Assembly (NCBI GenBank): GCA_001661515.1 | Contig: LUVW01000001.1 | Coordinates: forward strand, 204,582-268,581 | Source: Capniomyces stellatus | Taxonomy: Eukaryota > Kickxellomycota > Harpellomycetes > Harpellales > Legeriomycetaceae | Direction of reading: 5' to 3' | DNA length: 64,000 nucleotides | Shown: positions 11,409 to 21,825 of the stretch, one piece after another | How positions within the stretch are numbered: the first letter of the stretch is position 1 | Layout of the letters: each line of letters starts with the position of its first letter | Made by a program: the position numbers and the translations under genes | The notes under the pieces: generated by a model | Told to the model about the DNA's origin: nothing | The model's input: the letters and a program-made list of their open reading frames with translations, nothing else | Database searches by the model: none

Positions 11409-12173
11409 ATGAGCAATGAGAATGATTGCACAAAATATAATAAAGGCTGCAATGTAAATCTGGACGACAAAATCTCTGACAGTAGAGCAGCAGGTGAGAA
11501 TTCAGTAACTGGACCAGGTACTGAAAATGCGTTTTTGGTTGCTTCAAGCAGCAATGCCAACAAAAGACGTTCTAGCCACGACAATAATAGCTCGTACTCA
11601 ACAAGGAATATGGGTATAACGATATCAGCCGAACCCGAATTACCGTGCACTACTAGTGTCAAACAGGATCATGAAAGAGTGAATACACTCTCGGATTCCA
11701 AGAAGGCAAAGCTAACTGATCCTACCAGCAATGAAATGGAAAAAATAGAGCCAGGTATAAGCAGCAGCCCCGAATTGATCACAGATATTAGTTTGCTAGC
11801 TCAAACACCAAACGTAAAGCAAGGGCCATTGGTAATTGATTGCGAGGAATTGGCAAATCCAGGAGTTGATGCTGGAGAAAAAATCGATATCGAAACTTAC
11901 ACACCTAAAACAACAATTGAGATTATAGACAACACCATCAAGCCGCGCTCAGTAAGAAACACAAGCGATATCCCTAGACGGGCCACTTTTAAGTGTATGG
12001 TTTGTTTGGATAGACCTCAGAACTCTGTTGCATTAAAAACCTGTGGCCACGTTTTTTGTGAGGCTTGTGCTATGACCGCCATCTCTGCAACAAAAATGTG
12101 CCCAATGTGTAGAGTTCCTATTGCTGAATGCAGCCTAGCCTCATTTCAGTTTCGCATAAAAAAGATCAGCTAG
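11409..12173 (+). CDS. RING-finger protein, candidate SUMO-targeted E3 ubiquitin ligase
   Basis: A 254-residue single exon. The first 190 residues are Ser/Asn-rich and disordered. The C-terminus is a C3HC4 RING, from CMVCLDRPQNSVALKTCGH and VFCEACAMTAISATKMCPMC, ending 24 residues later. That is the E2-binding module of E3 ligases. Two short hydrophobic-acidic motifs precede it (LVIDCEE and IEIIDN), resembling SUMO-interaction motifs as in RNF4/Slx8/Rfp-type ligases, whose RING is likewise C-terminal. RING identity is clear; the SUMO-targeting role is inferred. A plain RING E3 of another family is the alternative. Confidence 0.8.
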   Translation: MSNENDCTKYNKGCNVNLDDKISDSRAAGENSVTGPGTENAFLVASSSNANKRRSSHDNNSSYSTRNMGITISAEPELPCTTSVKQDHERVNTLSDSKKAKLTDPTSNEMEKIEPGISSSPELITDISLLAQTPNVKQGPLVIDCEELANPGVDAGEKIDIETYTPKTTIEIIDNTIKPRSVRNTSDIPRRATFKCMVCLDRPQNSVALKTCGHVFCEACAMTAISATKMCPMCRVPIAECSLASFQFRIKKIS

Positions 12174-12304
12174 TTGATTGCGTCTATATATATATATGCC
12201 TGTTTGTTTTTTACTACTACATAGATTGTGTTATTGAGATTGTGTTGAAGTTTGTTATCAAACAATAAAACTACAACAAACACACATATAGTCTGTATTA
12301 ATAT

Positions 12305-12350
12305 ACATGCATACATACATACATACATAAATACATACACATACGCACGC
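12305..12350. repeat. ATAC/ACGC-type microsatellite
   Basis: CATA units repeated, then degenerating to ACAC/GCAC units. Confidence 0.85.
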
Positions 12351-13459
12351 ACATAAACATGCATACACACACTACCAAGATTATATTGACAGTGGTGCAA
12401 CCAACTTGGTGGTACCGGTGTTGACCCAACGACACATGCATTTGTGTTTCTGGGGGCAAAAACTCTCTTAATTTACGCTTGTACTTTATTTACACTGTAA
12501 AGTATGAAATGTGTTGTAAACTTTACTGATAGTTACGATACACTGAAATAGAAAGCATCTTTTAGGGGTTGATACTAGCTTCTAGGACAAGGTTAAAGAC
12601 TTGATGGCATTAAATTAGAACACACTCCTTAATCGGAAGCTATATATACACTGTAGACGGTGCAGGCAAAGGAGTGGTTGATAAACAATTTGGTGAGAGA
12701 TAGAAATGTAATGAACACAGACTTGATTGGCGAGCCATTTGGCTCAAATTTGTTCTTGGGAAACGGAGCAAGAATAATAATGCTGTATTACGTCAAAAAA
12801 GGCTAATAATTCAGTTGTGATGCAATTTGCTATTAACCACTTGGTTTTTGCATTAATTGTGTTTTGAATTTGGCTGTTTTAATAGTAATTAGCTAACGGG
12901 CTGAAATAAAAAAAACATCGACAACTCTTTACTAAATTAGCAATCATCCTTCAGTGGCAAATGTTAAAATACAAGCCAAACATGTTTATAGCCTATTGGT
13001 ACTATGTGAACTTGGTTCTATAATTAAAGCGATGTAAAATTGGCATCTTTTTTGTTTACGAATAAAGGATGCTTTATAAGCATTGTATAATTAGTGAGGA
13101 TTATAAATCAGCTGGTACAATTCTATCCATTGGTTTATTTCTGACCAAGCTATGATCGATAAAATAGCTTGATAAGGCTAGAACAATGGGTTTGGTTTAT
13201 TGACAAAATTCACCAAGAATATAGGGGTAGTAGCATTCAATTGCCTTTGATAAAGTTTGTATTGGCACTTTTGAATGTTGAGCCTCCAAGTCAATTTGTT
13301 TGAGCGATAAACTAATCGTTAATAAAAAATAAACTTGGTCAAACATCTTTGCTTCTAAATTTCAACTCAGAACTGCAATAAAAAAAAAGCTAATAAGAGT
13401 CAATTCAAATACCTGCCTTCCTTTGTACTGTGTATATTATATTTTATTAAAATCCTCGA

Positions 13460-13470
13460 TTTATATATAG
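13460..13470 (+). promoter_or_regulatory. TATA-like element before the heptad-repeat gene
   Basis: TTTATATATAG lies about 60-70 bp upstream of the ATG at 13532. Position and sequence fit a TATA box; there is no other support. Confidence 0.3.
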
Positions 13471-13531
13471 TATTGCAACTATAAATATCAGAATTCAGAT
13501 TCAACAAAGCGCTTACGACAGAGAAAAAAAA

Positions 13532-14092
13532 ATGAGTGGATACGGAGACAACTACAATCAAAGCAACCAGGGGTATGACCAGCAGAACCAGGGATATGGT
13601 CAACAAAACCAAGGATATGACCAACAAAACCAAGGGTATGGCCAGCAAAACCAAGGGTATGACCAGCAGAACCAGGGATATGGTCAACAAAACCAAGGAT
13701 ATGACCAACAGAACCAGGGATATGACCAGCAAAACCAGGGTTATGGGCAGGGCGAACAAGACAACTATGACAATGGAGAAGAAGGTGGTGAGCGTGGGTT
13801 CTTCTTCAAGGATGACAAAGACCAATACAATCTGGCGCCAGGAGAAGCTCCAAAGCAACACTTGGACAAGTCCAACGCACTACTTGCCGCTGTTGCGTTA
13901 GCTGGGACAGCTTATGCTGGTAAAAAGATCTATGACAACATGCAAAAGAAGGGTGAAAAGGAGAGCCAGCCACCACAATATCAAGCTGACCACAAGAACA
14001 ACCACAACAACATGCCTCAAGGCTCAAACTTCAACCCAAACCAAACAAACAACGGGTACAACAACAGACCACAAAACCCATATGGAAACTAA
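13532..14092 (+). CDS. Prion-like Q/N/G/Y heptad-repeat protein, 186 aa
   Basis: ATG at 13532. Residues about 10-73 are tandem seven-residue units alternating GYDQQNQ and GYGQQNQ (about nine), encoded by near-identical 21-bp repeats. Such Tyr/Gln/Asn/Gly composition is typical of prion-like or phase-separating domains, as in the Sup35 N-domain oligopeptide repeats. A conserved-looking middle follows: an acidic region, FFFKDDKDQYNLAPGEAPK, then an Ala-rich helix SNALLAAVALAGTAYAGKKIYD. The tail is Asn/Gln/Pro-rich (NNHNN, NPNQTNNGYNN, NPYGN). No catalytic domain is present. The repeat number is probably variable between strains. Function unknown; stress, cytoplasmic assembly or membrane-associated roles are open. 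Confidence 0.8.
   Translation: MSGYGDNYNQSNQGYDQQNQGYGQQNQGYDQQNQGYGQQNQGYDQQNQGYGQQNQGYDQQNQGYDQQNQGYGQGEQDNYDNGEEGGERGFFFKDDKDQYNLAPGEAPKQHLDKSNALLAAVALAGTAYAGKKIYDNMQKKGEKESQPPQYQADHKNNHNNMPQGSNFNPNQTNNGYNNRPQNPYGN
13571..13745 (+). repeat. In-frame 21-bp tandem repeat encoding GYDQQNQ/GYGQQNQ
   Basis: Units of 21 bp differ mainly in the GAC/GGT-GGC codon and synonymous third positions. This suggests repeated duplication of one or two units. Confidence 0.9.
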
Positions 14093-14650
14093 TTTGGGTT
14101 ACCTTTTTTTTTAACGTAAAGTCTACCTATATATTTATATCAGCTGGTGTAGTTCGGCTACAGTCGTCTCTTTACTTTTATTTACAATAAATAGTTATGA
14201 TAAAATTGACAAATCTAAAGTAAACTAAGCCTACCAACACAACTTGGCTGTCTGTGTGTGTGTGTGTGTGTGTGTGTTGTTGTTGTTGTTGAAAGATTTG
14301 GCTATGTTGGCATTTTACGAGTCTTGATCATGTATTTTGACATGTGTTGAACTAGTTTTATTGAATTCCCTTACAAGAGAGGGTAGGTAAATGGCTAAAA
14401 TTACAAGTGGCTTCAAATTAAGTCTGTCAGTACAATAAGATGTCAGAAAACAAAGTATAAAAACATAAACTGAAAACAAAAATAACGATAGATAACTATT
14501 TTTTTCACTTTTTTTTAAAAAAAAAAGTATGGTGTATTGAAGGCTAAATGTGAAAGCGCCGCGTCTAAAAGTAAGCAGAAACTGGATACGCATATGTGTT
14601 TGTTTGCGTATATATGCTCGTGTGTATATATATGTGTGTGTTTGTGGTTA
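14093..14650. other. Intergenic with GT microsatellite
   Basis: Convergent spacer between the heptad-repeat gene (+) and the Ser-rich gene (-). It holds a (GT)n-(GTT)n microsatellite at about 14254-14291 and no coding signal. Confidence 0.65.
14254..14291. repeat. (GT)n then (GTT)n microsatellite
   Basis: About twelve GT units are followed directly by GTT units. Confidence 0.9.
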
Positions 14651-15611
14651 TTAGAATAGCTTTGACAAATAAGACCGTTTGAACCTTTTTAGGCCTGATA
14701 GCGTATTGACTTTGGTTTCTTTTTCATTTTTTATGCTTAGTTTATCTAGGCTTGATAGATCCACCACGTCAAACAGACTTTTATTGTCGCTGTCAGAAAT
14801 GTGCTTTCCACCCGATAAAGCCGAGTCTTCTTGGGATTCGGCTATTGTGCTACAGTCAATAACCGAATTTGCTCCAAAACTTTTTCCCTGCATGCTTCTA
14901 TTTTTTTTTAACGTACTATGTGTTTCGGCGCCAAGCGCTGCCTGGTCAGTGAGACTATATAGTGTTGAGGAGCTGTCCTTTTTGTTTCCAATGACATCCT
15001 TTGTGTCTCCGAATTTTATATTGATAAATCTCTCGCCGCTGCTGATAGACATCCTTAGTATAGAACGGCCATTGGACGACTTTCTTTTGTCTGTACCGCT
15101 ATCTTTAACTGCGCTTAGAATCGAATCGTACACTCGGCTTGAGTTGCTCTTTTTTCTGGGTCTGTTGCTGGACTTGAATATGTTGTCGTCCTTAAAAGGG
15201 TCGTCTTCGGGTACCTGCAACACAACGGGTTTTGTGAATTCTTCGCAACTCAAGTAGCTATCCTGTGACCCTATCTATAATTAAATTGAATTTTGAAAAA
15301 GAAATTGTATAAGTACATTTTTGTTTCACATGTTTCGTATGAAAAGGTGCATACTCCAAATATACAATATGTGTTCAAGCGCGATGCCTTACTGTACAAC
15401 CCGTGTTTCTTTTGTTATATACATTCTGAACTTTGTTCTGTGATCCGGTGCTCTGGTCGGCTAAATATGTGAGTGCTGGGGTGTCAAACCTCAGTTTGCT
15501 ATCTATATCACTGTCAAAGATGCTATCAATAGCAACCCTGTTGATCTCCATTGAGTCAGTGATGATACTGTTAACGCAGCCATTGCTGTCATTGCTATAC
15601 AAACCATTCAT
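14651..15611 (-). CDS. Ser-rich, probably disordered protein, two exons, 280 aa
   Basis: Exon 1 15611-15393 (73 codons, ATG at 15611, donor GTAAGG) and exon 2 15274-14651 (acceptor ATTATAG) join in phase 0. The protein is rich in Ser, Asp and Lys. It has a basic patch NRPRKKSNSSR, a possible phosphosite-type segment KRKSSNGRSILRMS, and a basic C-terminal end GLKRFKRSYLSKLF. No domain was recognised. The consistent splice junction and long open second exon argue for a real gene; Ser-rich regulatory or cytoskeletal proteins look like this. A (GTTGATA)n repeat sits just upstream of the start. Confidence 0.65.
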
Positions 15612-16046
15612 ATTTATTACAACTCCAAAACTCCTAAAGATTTATAGTTGATAGTTGATAGTTGATAGTTGATAGTTGATAGTTGATATTTTAATTTTCA
15701 AGTTTATACAAAGTAGACGATAAGCAGGGTACTGGAAACAAACTGGCTTTTCAAGCTTTGGGTGGGGGTGAAGGCTTTGGACTACTTTTATTGCTTTGCT
15801 AATTATAGGGTTTTTGGTTTTTTTTTCTTCTTCTTGACTTAATTAGTTTAGATAATTGATTATTCTTTTCACCAACCCATAATGACAACCTTAACACAGT
15901 TTACATTTCAATTTCTTTTTTATTGAAATTCATTTATTTAATCTCTTTTAAAGCACAATAGAAGCAAAATATTGGGCAAAAAGAATCTTTTCCAACTAGT
16001 TCTTAGTAAACAATTTCTTTTATTTATTTATTTATTGCTACTTTAA
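15612..16046. other. Intergenic with 7-bp tandem repeat
   Basis: Upstream region of the Ser-rich gene. It contains six GTTGATA-type units (15644-15688) and otherwise AT-rich sequence without ORFs. Confidence 0.65.
15644..15688. repeat. (ATAGTTG)n heptanucleotide repeat
   Basis: About six perfect tandem 7-bp units, 33 bp from the start codon of the Ser-rich gene, so probably in its 5' UTR or core promoter. Confidence 0.92.
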
Positions 16047-16421
16047 TTAATCTGCTTTCAATTGATTTCTAACTTGAACCTGTTTAAAGGGTGAGTTATT
16101 ACCTATTACTGATACCATAGCCAATAATGTATAAAAGTCAACTCTCTTATAAATCAAAGACGATATGTTAAAGTACCATACATAAGATCCCATAGCTATT
16201 AGAGAGAGAAGAAAAATCAAGCAAAAAAAAATTTTTTTAATGCCTTTTTGGTTGAAAAATCTGATTGCAACGCGGCAATAATCACCAATACTGCCGAAAC
16301 TCTTACCAATCCTAAAAAATAAATACACCGGAATCCATAATGGTGTATGTAAATAACTGAGAATAATATTGACTGATTTACAGATAGTACAGCACATTAT
16401 TGATGGTTTGCTTTTTACCAT
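16047..16421 (-). CDS. Hypothetical membrane protein, 124 aa
   Basis: ATG at 16421. The ORF has two or three hydrophobic stretches: NIILSYLHTPLWIPVYLFF near residue 20-38, IFFCLIFLLSLIAMGSYVWY near 64-83, and a weaker one before the polar C-terminus. Cys residues cluster near the N-terminus (CCTICKS). No family recognised. AT-rich DNA favours chance hydrophobic ORFs, so reality is uncertain; length and the ATG are the main support. Confidence 0.45.
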   Translation of the reverse strand: MVKSKPSIMCCTICKSVNIILSYLHTPLWIPVYLFFRIGKSFGSIGDYCRVAIRFFNQKGIKKIFFCLIFLLSLIAMGSYVWYFNISSLIYKRVDFYTLLAMVSVIGNNSPFKQVQVRNQLKAD

Positions 16422-18243
16422 TATGTAAGTTGGTATTTAAACACTGGGCTAGCCAATCTGTGAACTTTTTTTGAGCAGTAAAGGGACGCTATCCGAGTAC
16501 ATTAAGACTCAAGAGCTGTGCTCTGGTAGATCATGTCAAACACACTAATAATAATAAACACCAACTCTTATAACGTTCAACACTCGTTTCAAAGTGTATG
16601 TGAGAGTATAATCTGCTAAAAATGCTATAACACAACACAATACAACACATGTATAATACATAATGATTCAACTTTTAGTAGTAGGCTGGTTGACATTTAG
16701 AATTCATAGATTTTGACTTTGCTCGATTTGACAGAAGAATTTAAAGTAGGTTATGTTCCCAAATTAATTGGTAATACCCATCCATTTCTCACTGCAACCA
16801 AATCGCAGTTTTTTATAACTCTTGTTACTCAAGGTCAAGTCGAGTTCAGCCAGCTAGCTGATTAGCTGTTTTAAAACTTAGTAATTTTGCTATTTAGACT
16901 GCTATCCTTGGATTTTACGTTATCTTGTTTCTTTTTTACACCTTTAACTTTTTCTCTTTCTAATTCGCTTCATGTTTCATTAGGCGACAAGGTTTATAAA
17001 ACCTGATACAAAAAAAAAAAAGCTGGCTATGTAATTGCAGTAATTACTTTATCCACAACTTGGATAGCTTAAAGATTAGGTTTATAAATTGTAATGGAAT
17101 TTTTAGTTTCTCATCATAACTAAATCCAGTCAACTTGAACTTTTAAATTAACTTTAGAAAATGACTACTCAATGTGAACTCAATTTCCCCTACCTCAACA
17201 CTAAAACTTCTTGGTGTAACTTTACCAATGTCTAAAATGTACAGTTAATTAGACCACGTTAGATTGCAAAGTGAGGTCAAATTGAGCCAATAAACACCGA
17301 TGCCCAAATGGAAGTTTGTTTCCAAGCATTTCAGTTTTCTCTGTTATCGCCAATTACATTCGGTGGATCAACCAAGTTTTCAAGGTAGGATAATCCTGTA
17401 TAAAATCAGAAAAAAAGCAGGCCAATGGTATACTCCTTGGGATAAATTACAGTGTCTTAATTTGCCAACGAAATCACCCCAACTTGACAAGGTTTAACTG
17501 ATTTCCTTGGTACTAATTATACGGCTAACGGGTTCTTATTTTTATTCGACTTCCAGTGTAGCAAAATTGTTAATCATAGTATTTACTGTGCTGATTGTCT
17601 TGAGCTACACAAATCATCGCCGTCGATTCTCTGATAATCTTAAATCCTTGAAAATTAATAGAACTCAACTCCTCACTATTATCATACATCGACATATCAA
17701 AAAAAAAACTATGAGGCTTGCATCAGATGAACCAAAGCACACTTAGGTTTTACAACTTAATAATTCGATTCTAATTAAAACACTCGTAGCATCTTTATAT
17801 CTCTACAACTAATACCAAGTCAATTTAGTTTAGTGATGGCAAGCATTCAATTTTATTTTATTTATAACAACATACCAAGCTTAATGGCATGTTTAGCCTT
17901 TTCCGTCTGATAAAACACAGCTTTGTTAAGATTGGATTATATTTTAGCTACGCCTTCGTCCGTATCCCCTTTTCGCTCGCAATTGCTGGAATCACCACTT
18001 TATTTTTGAAAAAGTGCTTGTTATACTAACAGAGCTAACCTCCTTCACCTCAGATACAATCAAAAATACTGGGCTATACTACTTGATTCTTCAATTTAAT
18101 AGGTTTTGTTGGCCAAAAAATACATCAAAAATGTACCATCTTTTATTTATTTTGAGGATTAGTTTATTTTTGTTTAATTTCACAACTGCAACCAAAGCTG
18201 TCAAAAGATCAATAAAAGGTGAAAACATTAGAGGAGATGAAGA

Positions 18244-18304
18244 AATGTTAGAGAAAAGTGAAGGAAAGTTAGAGAAATGTTGAAGAAAAGTTAGAGAAAA
18301 GTGG
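18244..18304. repeat. Degenerate GTTAGAGAAA tandem repeat
   Basis: Three to four copies of GTTAGAGAAA-AGTG/ATGT-GAAG-AAA units. Confidence 0.75.
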
Positions 18305-18787
18305 AAACTGGAATTACAAATTATCAACCAATTCATGGGACCAAGAGCGATTCATAAATTTCAAAATTGAAAATAGTGACCAGGGTTAAAATATTCCCTC
18401 AACACACCACTTGCTCTTGGTAAGTATGGACTACTTCTTGAGAGGCCAACTTTGAGGATTTGTTATTGTGTAATTTTCTCAAGACGGAGATAGTCTAACT
18501 AAAGATCAAACACAAACGCTATTGTAGAGCCAACAAACAAGGATGAAATATTTTGCAGTTGAGAAAAAAAAAGGAGATTCTCATTTGCAAGAATTAGCAC
18601 CAAGAATAAGATTAAAAAAAGAAACTGTTATTTTTATACCAGATATCATTATATTGGAAATAATTGCTACAATTACTGCACAGTGCACCTCTTATTACGT
18701 TGCTTCCAACAAATAGAACGAGCACAGCACCTTTAGGAACGCTTTTTAGCGTTTATGACTAGAGCGTAATTTAACATATACAGTCGA

Positions 18788-18808
18788 GTAGAGAGAGAGA
18801 GAGAGAGA
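18788..18808. repeat. (GA)n microsatellite
   Basis: About ten GA dinucleotides, 166 bp beyond the stop of the subtilisin gene on the opposite strand. Confidence 0.85.
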
Positions 18809-18974
18809 ATTCGAACTAAATAACCATATAAGTTTATTTATTTTTTTCGTATTGTACTTTTAGGGAACCATTTATAGCATTAAGGGGAAGTTGTACATTG
18901 AAGTCACAAATATGGCATAAATAGTGTGTATTGTGGTTTATTAAAAGCATTAAGAATTTATTAAAAGTATTTGA

Positions 18975-20486
18975 TTAGAATAGCTTGGGAATATGAGCAA
19001 TTCTATTTGCTGTGTCTGGCTTAGAGTTCTTGATTAGTCCCTTGGTAGAGTACTCCTCTAGCTTCCTCCTTAGCTGTTCTGGGGTTGATTCTGGGAATCT
19101 AGATAAAATCAGAGCAACCACACCAGCTGCTAATGGCGTTGCAAACGAGGTTCCGGAAGCAAGGGCGCTTAAAGAGTTCTCGCTATTACCTGCAGCCAAA
19201 ATATCGATTCCAGGGGCATAAACGGAAACGCAAGGTCCATAGTTGGTGTTGGTTCCATAGTTGTCGGTGGTGTCTATTGAGCCGATAGGGATTGTTGCGT
19301 TTGATAATGTAGGCGTTGTAATACAAGCATCTTTGTCGTTGTTTCCTGCTGCATTTACGATGGTTACTCCAGCATCTCTAGCTGCGATTGCTGCTTCGTT
19401 CATAAATTTGTTTTCTTTTCCGTAAATTACCGAGTAAACAATTATGCTTCCCACCCTACCGTCTTTTGCATTCTGGTGCTCATCAATAATGTCACCGACA
19501 GCTTGGACAAACCAATTCAGCTCGCCAGTAAGATTTTTTTTAAGCACCTTATAGCTTATAACCTTGGCTTTTTTAGCAACGCCTAAAGTCTCGCCAGCAA
19601 CCAACGAAGCAACAGCGGTTCCGTGGCCGTTGTTGTCTTTTTCATCCTCTGATAATGTGCCGTTAGTTGTGACATAGTTTTTCCCGTAAAAGGCACGGCC
19701 ACCAAACTCTCTGTGATTGACATTGATCCCGGTGTCCAGTATGTACACAACTACACCCTCGCCTCCGTTTGAGGGGTAAGAGAAGCCCTGTCCGTAAGGA
19801 TAAAGTATTGCTGGCAACTCTTTGCTTGAAAGCCTTGACAACCCCCACGGCGAGTTTCTCTGGTGGACTGTGAAATCACCTTGGCGTTTGTTTTGGGTAA
19901 ATAACGACGATTCCTCGACAATAGTGGAGTTGGAGTTAAAAACATCCGAGTCCGATGAAGATATCTGTGTCAAGTCTCCGGTTTCGTATTTGATAAGCCC
20001 ATCCTCTTGAAGGTAGTTAAGATTGTGTTGTTTACGTATAAACCCAAACGTGGCGTTTCCGATTTTACAATTGTATGACAGCATTATTCCATTGACATTT
20101 GTGATGGCAATACTGGTATCTATTGGAGTACTGGTGGTGTCGTTTTCGTGAATAAAATCGTTGACTAGCTTGATATGCCTGAGTATTCCGATATTGGCTA
20201 TTTCGTATTTAAACTTCTTTTCGCTGTCGGTGGATTTGGTTACGTTGACGATTTCTTCTTTAGACATATCCTCCAAGGTACTCTCTATCAGCTTTCTATA
20301 ATTAAAAACTACATTGTATTTGAGAGGAAACTGCTTTTCAGCAACTGCTCTGTTTCTTGGCGAGTCTTCGGTTAATGAAAATACTGCAGTAAGACCGGTT
20401 TTGGAATCAATGCCAGTATTTGCTAAAACAGACGTTGACACGCTGTAACCGATAAAAAACAAGCCTAGTGTCAATAGCACTCTCAT
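18975..20486 (-). CDS. Secreted subtilisin-family serine protease (S8, proteinase K type)
   Basis: A 503-residue single exon with ATG at 20486. A signal peptide (about 1-22) is followed by an I9-like propeptide region (about 45-165) and the S8 domain. Catalytic residues are visible: Asp251 in VYILDTGINVNH, His288 in NGHGTAVASLVAGE, oxyanion Asn382 in NAAGNN, and Ser447 in GTSFATPLAAGVVAL. The domain begins soon after SPWGLSRLS, the usual mature N-terminal region of proteinase K relatives, so maturation probably occurs near residue 215. There is no C-terminal anchor, so the enzyme is probably released. It is expected to be an active endopeptidase, unlike the trypsin homologue at 4519. Confidence 0.94.
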   Translation of the reverse strand: MRVLLTLGLFFIGYSVSTSVLANTGIDSKTGLTAVFSLTEDSPRNRAVAEKQFPLKYNVVFNYRKLIESTLEDMSKEEIVNVTKSTDSEKKFKYEIANIGILRHIKLVNDFIHENDTTSTPIDTSIAITNVNGIMLSYNCKIGNATFGFIRKQHNLNYLQEDGLIKYETGDLTQISSSDSDVFNSNSTIVEESSLFTQNKRQGDFTVHQRNSPWGLSRLSSKELPAILYPYGQGFSYPSNGGEGVVVYILDTGINVNHREFGGRAFYGKNYVTTNGTLSEDEKDNNGHGTAVASLVAGETLGVAKKAKVISYKVLKKNLTGELNWFVQAVGDIIDEHQNAKDGRVGSIIVYSVIYGKENKFMNEAAIAARDAGVTIVNAAGNNDKDACITTPTLSNATIPIGSIDTTDNYGTNTNYGPCVSVYAPGIDILAAGNSENSLSALASGTSFATPLAAGVVALILSRFPESTPEQLRRKLEEYSTKGLIKNSKPDTANRIAHIPKLF

Positions 20487-21606
20487 TGTTTAGTCGTGAT
20501 GTATTTTGATTTTCCCTGGTGGCTAATGTACTACTAGTGCCACTTTGAATAAATGTGCTTGATGTTATGGCTTTCTTGAAAGCAAATGGGAAACAGTATA
20601 TTATGGAATAATGGATATGGCTGTCAAACCGAGGTGCAAAAAAAAATCCCTCCCCTTTTAAGCGACTTTTACTTCCTTTTTTATGAAAATGTTGAAAAAC
20701 GAAAATAATAAAGATTCTTGATGTGGTAAAATCCAACGAAGGATTGGGTTTAACAAACTAAATTAGGTATACTGCTTTACTACAGAGTAACATAATTCTT
20801 TGAATTTATTTTACCTTGGATGCTAACAAATTTCAATAAAAAAAAAATTACCAATATGCTAAAGTCTCTCGAATGCTTACTACAATTAGCCTTTTTTTTT
20901 CCACCAACAATTTCTAAAAAGTATAATTGTATGTAATATGTGAACTAAGCAACACAACATTGGTAAAATAGTAGCTTTAAATTTATTGGTTGTGAACTTA
21001 TGGCCAAAAGGCATAAACTGTTTTAATTGGACATATTCCTTGCTTGTGTAACATAGTTCTAAAATTAGAGCGTTTAAAAGCTGGCACAAGTAAAAGAGAC
21101 AAAGCAAATCAGTTCAAGCTCTCTTTCTCCTACACTATATAAACTACAAATTGCGCTCGAAACTAACAGACTTTATAAAAACATTAGTAATATATCAAAT
21201 AATTTTTACATAACATTTGGAAACATTAATGTATTAATAGTTAGGTGCAAAATTATCTAATCTGCAATGTTTTAACAACGAGTCACCTTATTGTTTGATA
21301 AAGCCTATTGCCATTACTAATTTGCTTTTTATTTTTATCGTGTTACTGTCGCAGCCATACTTTATCGTTATTATTGAAATTCGCTGGCATACTTTTGTAC
21401 TAACTGATATGGTTATAAAACAAACCAGCCCTTATGTAAAACCCACGTTAAAAGGGTAAGAAAATAAACCAAACTAAGCAATATATATATAATTTACAGT
21501 TTATAAATCCTATTATAAGCTGTACTTAGAACAGCATAATTGGATGATCCACTAGCTACACACTTCAGCAAAAGCCAAAGGTGTAGCTTAGCATCGCCAA
21601 GTTTGT
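20487..21606. other. Intergenic, no gene seen
   Basis: AT-rich spacer upstream of the subtilisin start. No ATG ORF with protein-like composition. Confidence 0.6.
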
Positions 21607-21825
21607 CTAAACTATGTAGTTACATAACAAAAGGAATGATATCAAGTAACCCAACACACACCCAGAAATGATTAGGATTTTGTCTAGCCAGTTTATGAGT
21701 GCCCGCTGCAAACAACTAAACCTGCGCATCTTGTTAAAGACATAGTATAATTCACAATTGTGCTGCGTATAGAGATAATAAGGGAAATTAAAAAATATTC
21801 TCAACTTAGTAATACGGGAGGCCAT
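21607..21825 (-). CDS. Hypothetical small membrane protein, 72 aa
   Basis: ATG at 21825. A basic, aromatic N-terminal half (SRITKLRIFFNFPYYLY) is followed by a C-terminal hydrophobic span ILIISGCVLGYLISFLLL. No family recognised and no splice partner seen. Could be a chance AT-rich ORF. Confidence 0.33.
   Translation of the reverse strand: MASRITKLRIFFNFPYYLYTQHNCELYYVFNKMRRFSCLQRALINWLDKILIISGCVLGYLISFLLLCNYIV

Larger units (their letters stand above)
12174..13531. other. Intergenic with microsatellite
   Basis: 1.36 kb of AT-rich sequence. It contains an ATAC-type tetranucleotide repeat (about 12305-12350) and no credible ORF. Confidence 0.6.
16422..18974. other. 2.5-kb gene-poor stretch
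   Basis: Only short, mostly non-ATG ORFs with AT-driven composition. It contains a GTTAGAGAAA-type degenerate repeat (about 18244-18304) and a (GA)n run (18788-18808). No RNA gene or mobile element ends were recognised. Confidence 0.55.

Noticed and set aside
13400..13861. 153-codon minus-strand ORF of repeated LVLLVIS units
   Set aside because: It is the exact antisense shadow of the GYDQQNQ repeats and has no ATG-supported design; the plus frame explains the sequence.
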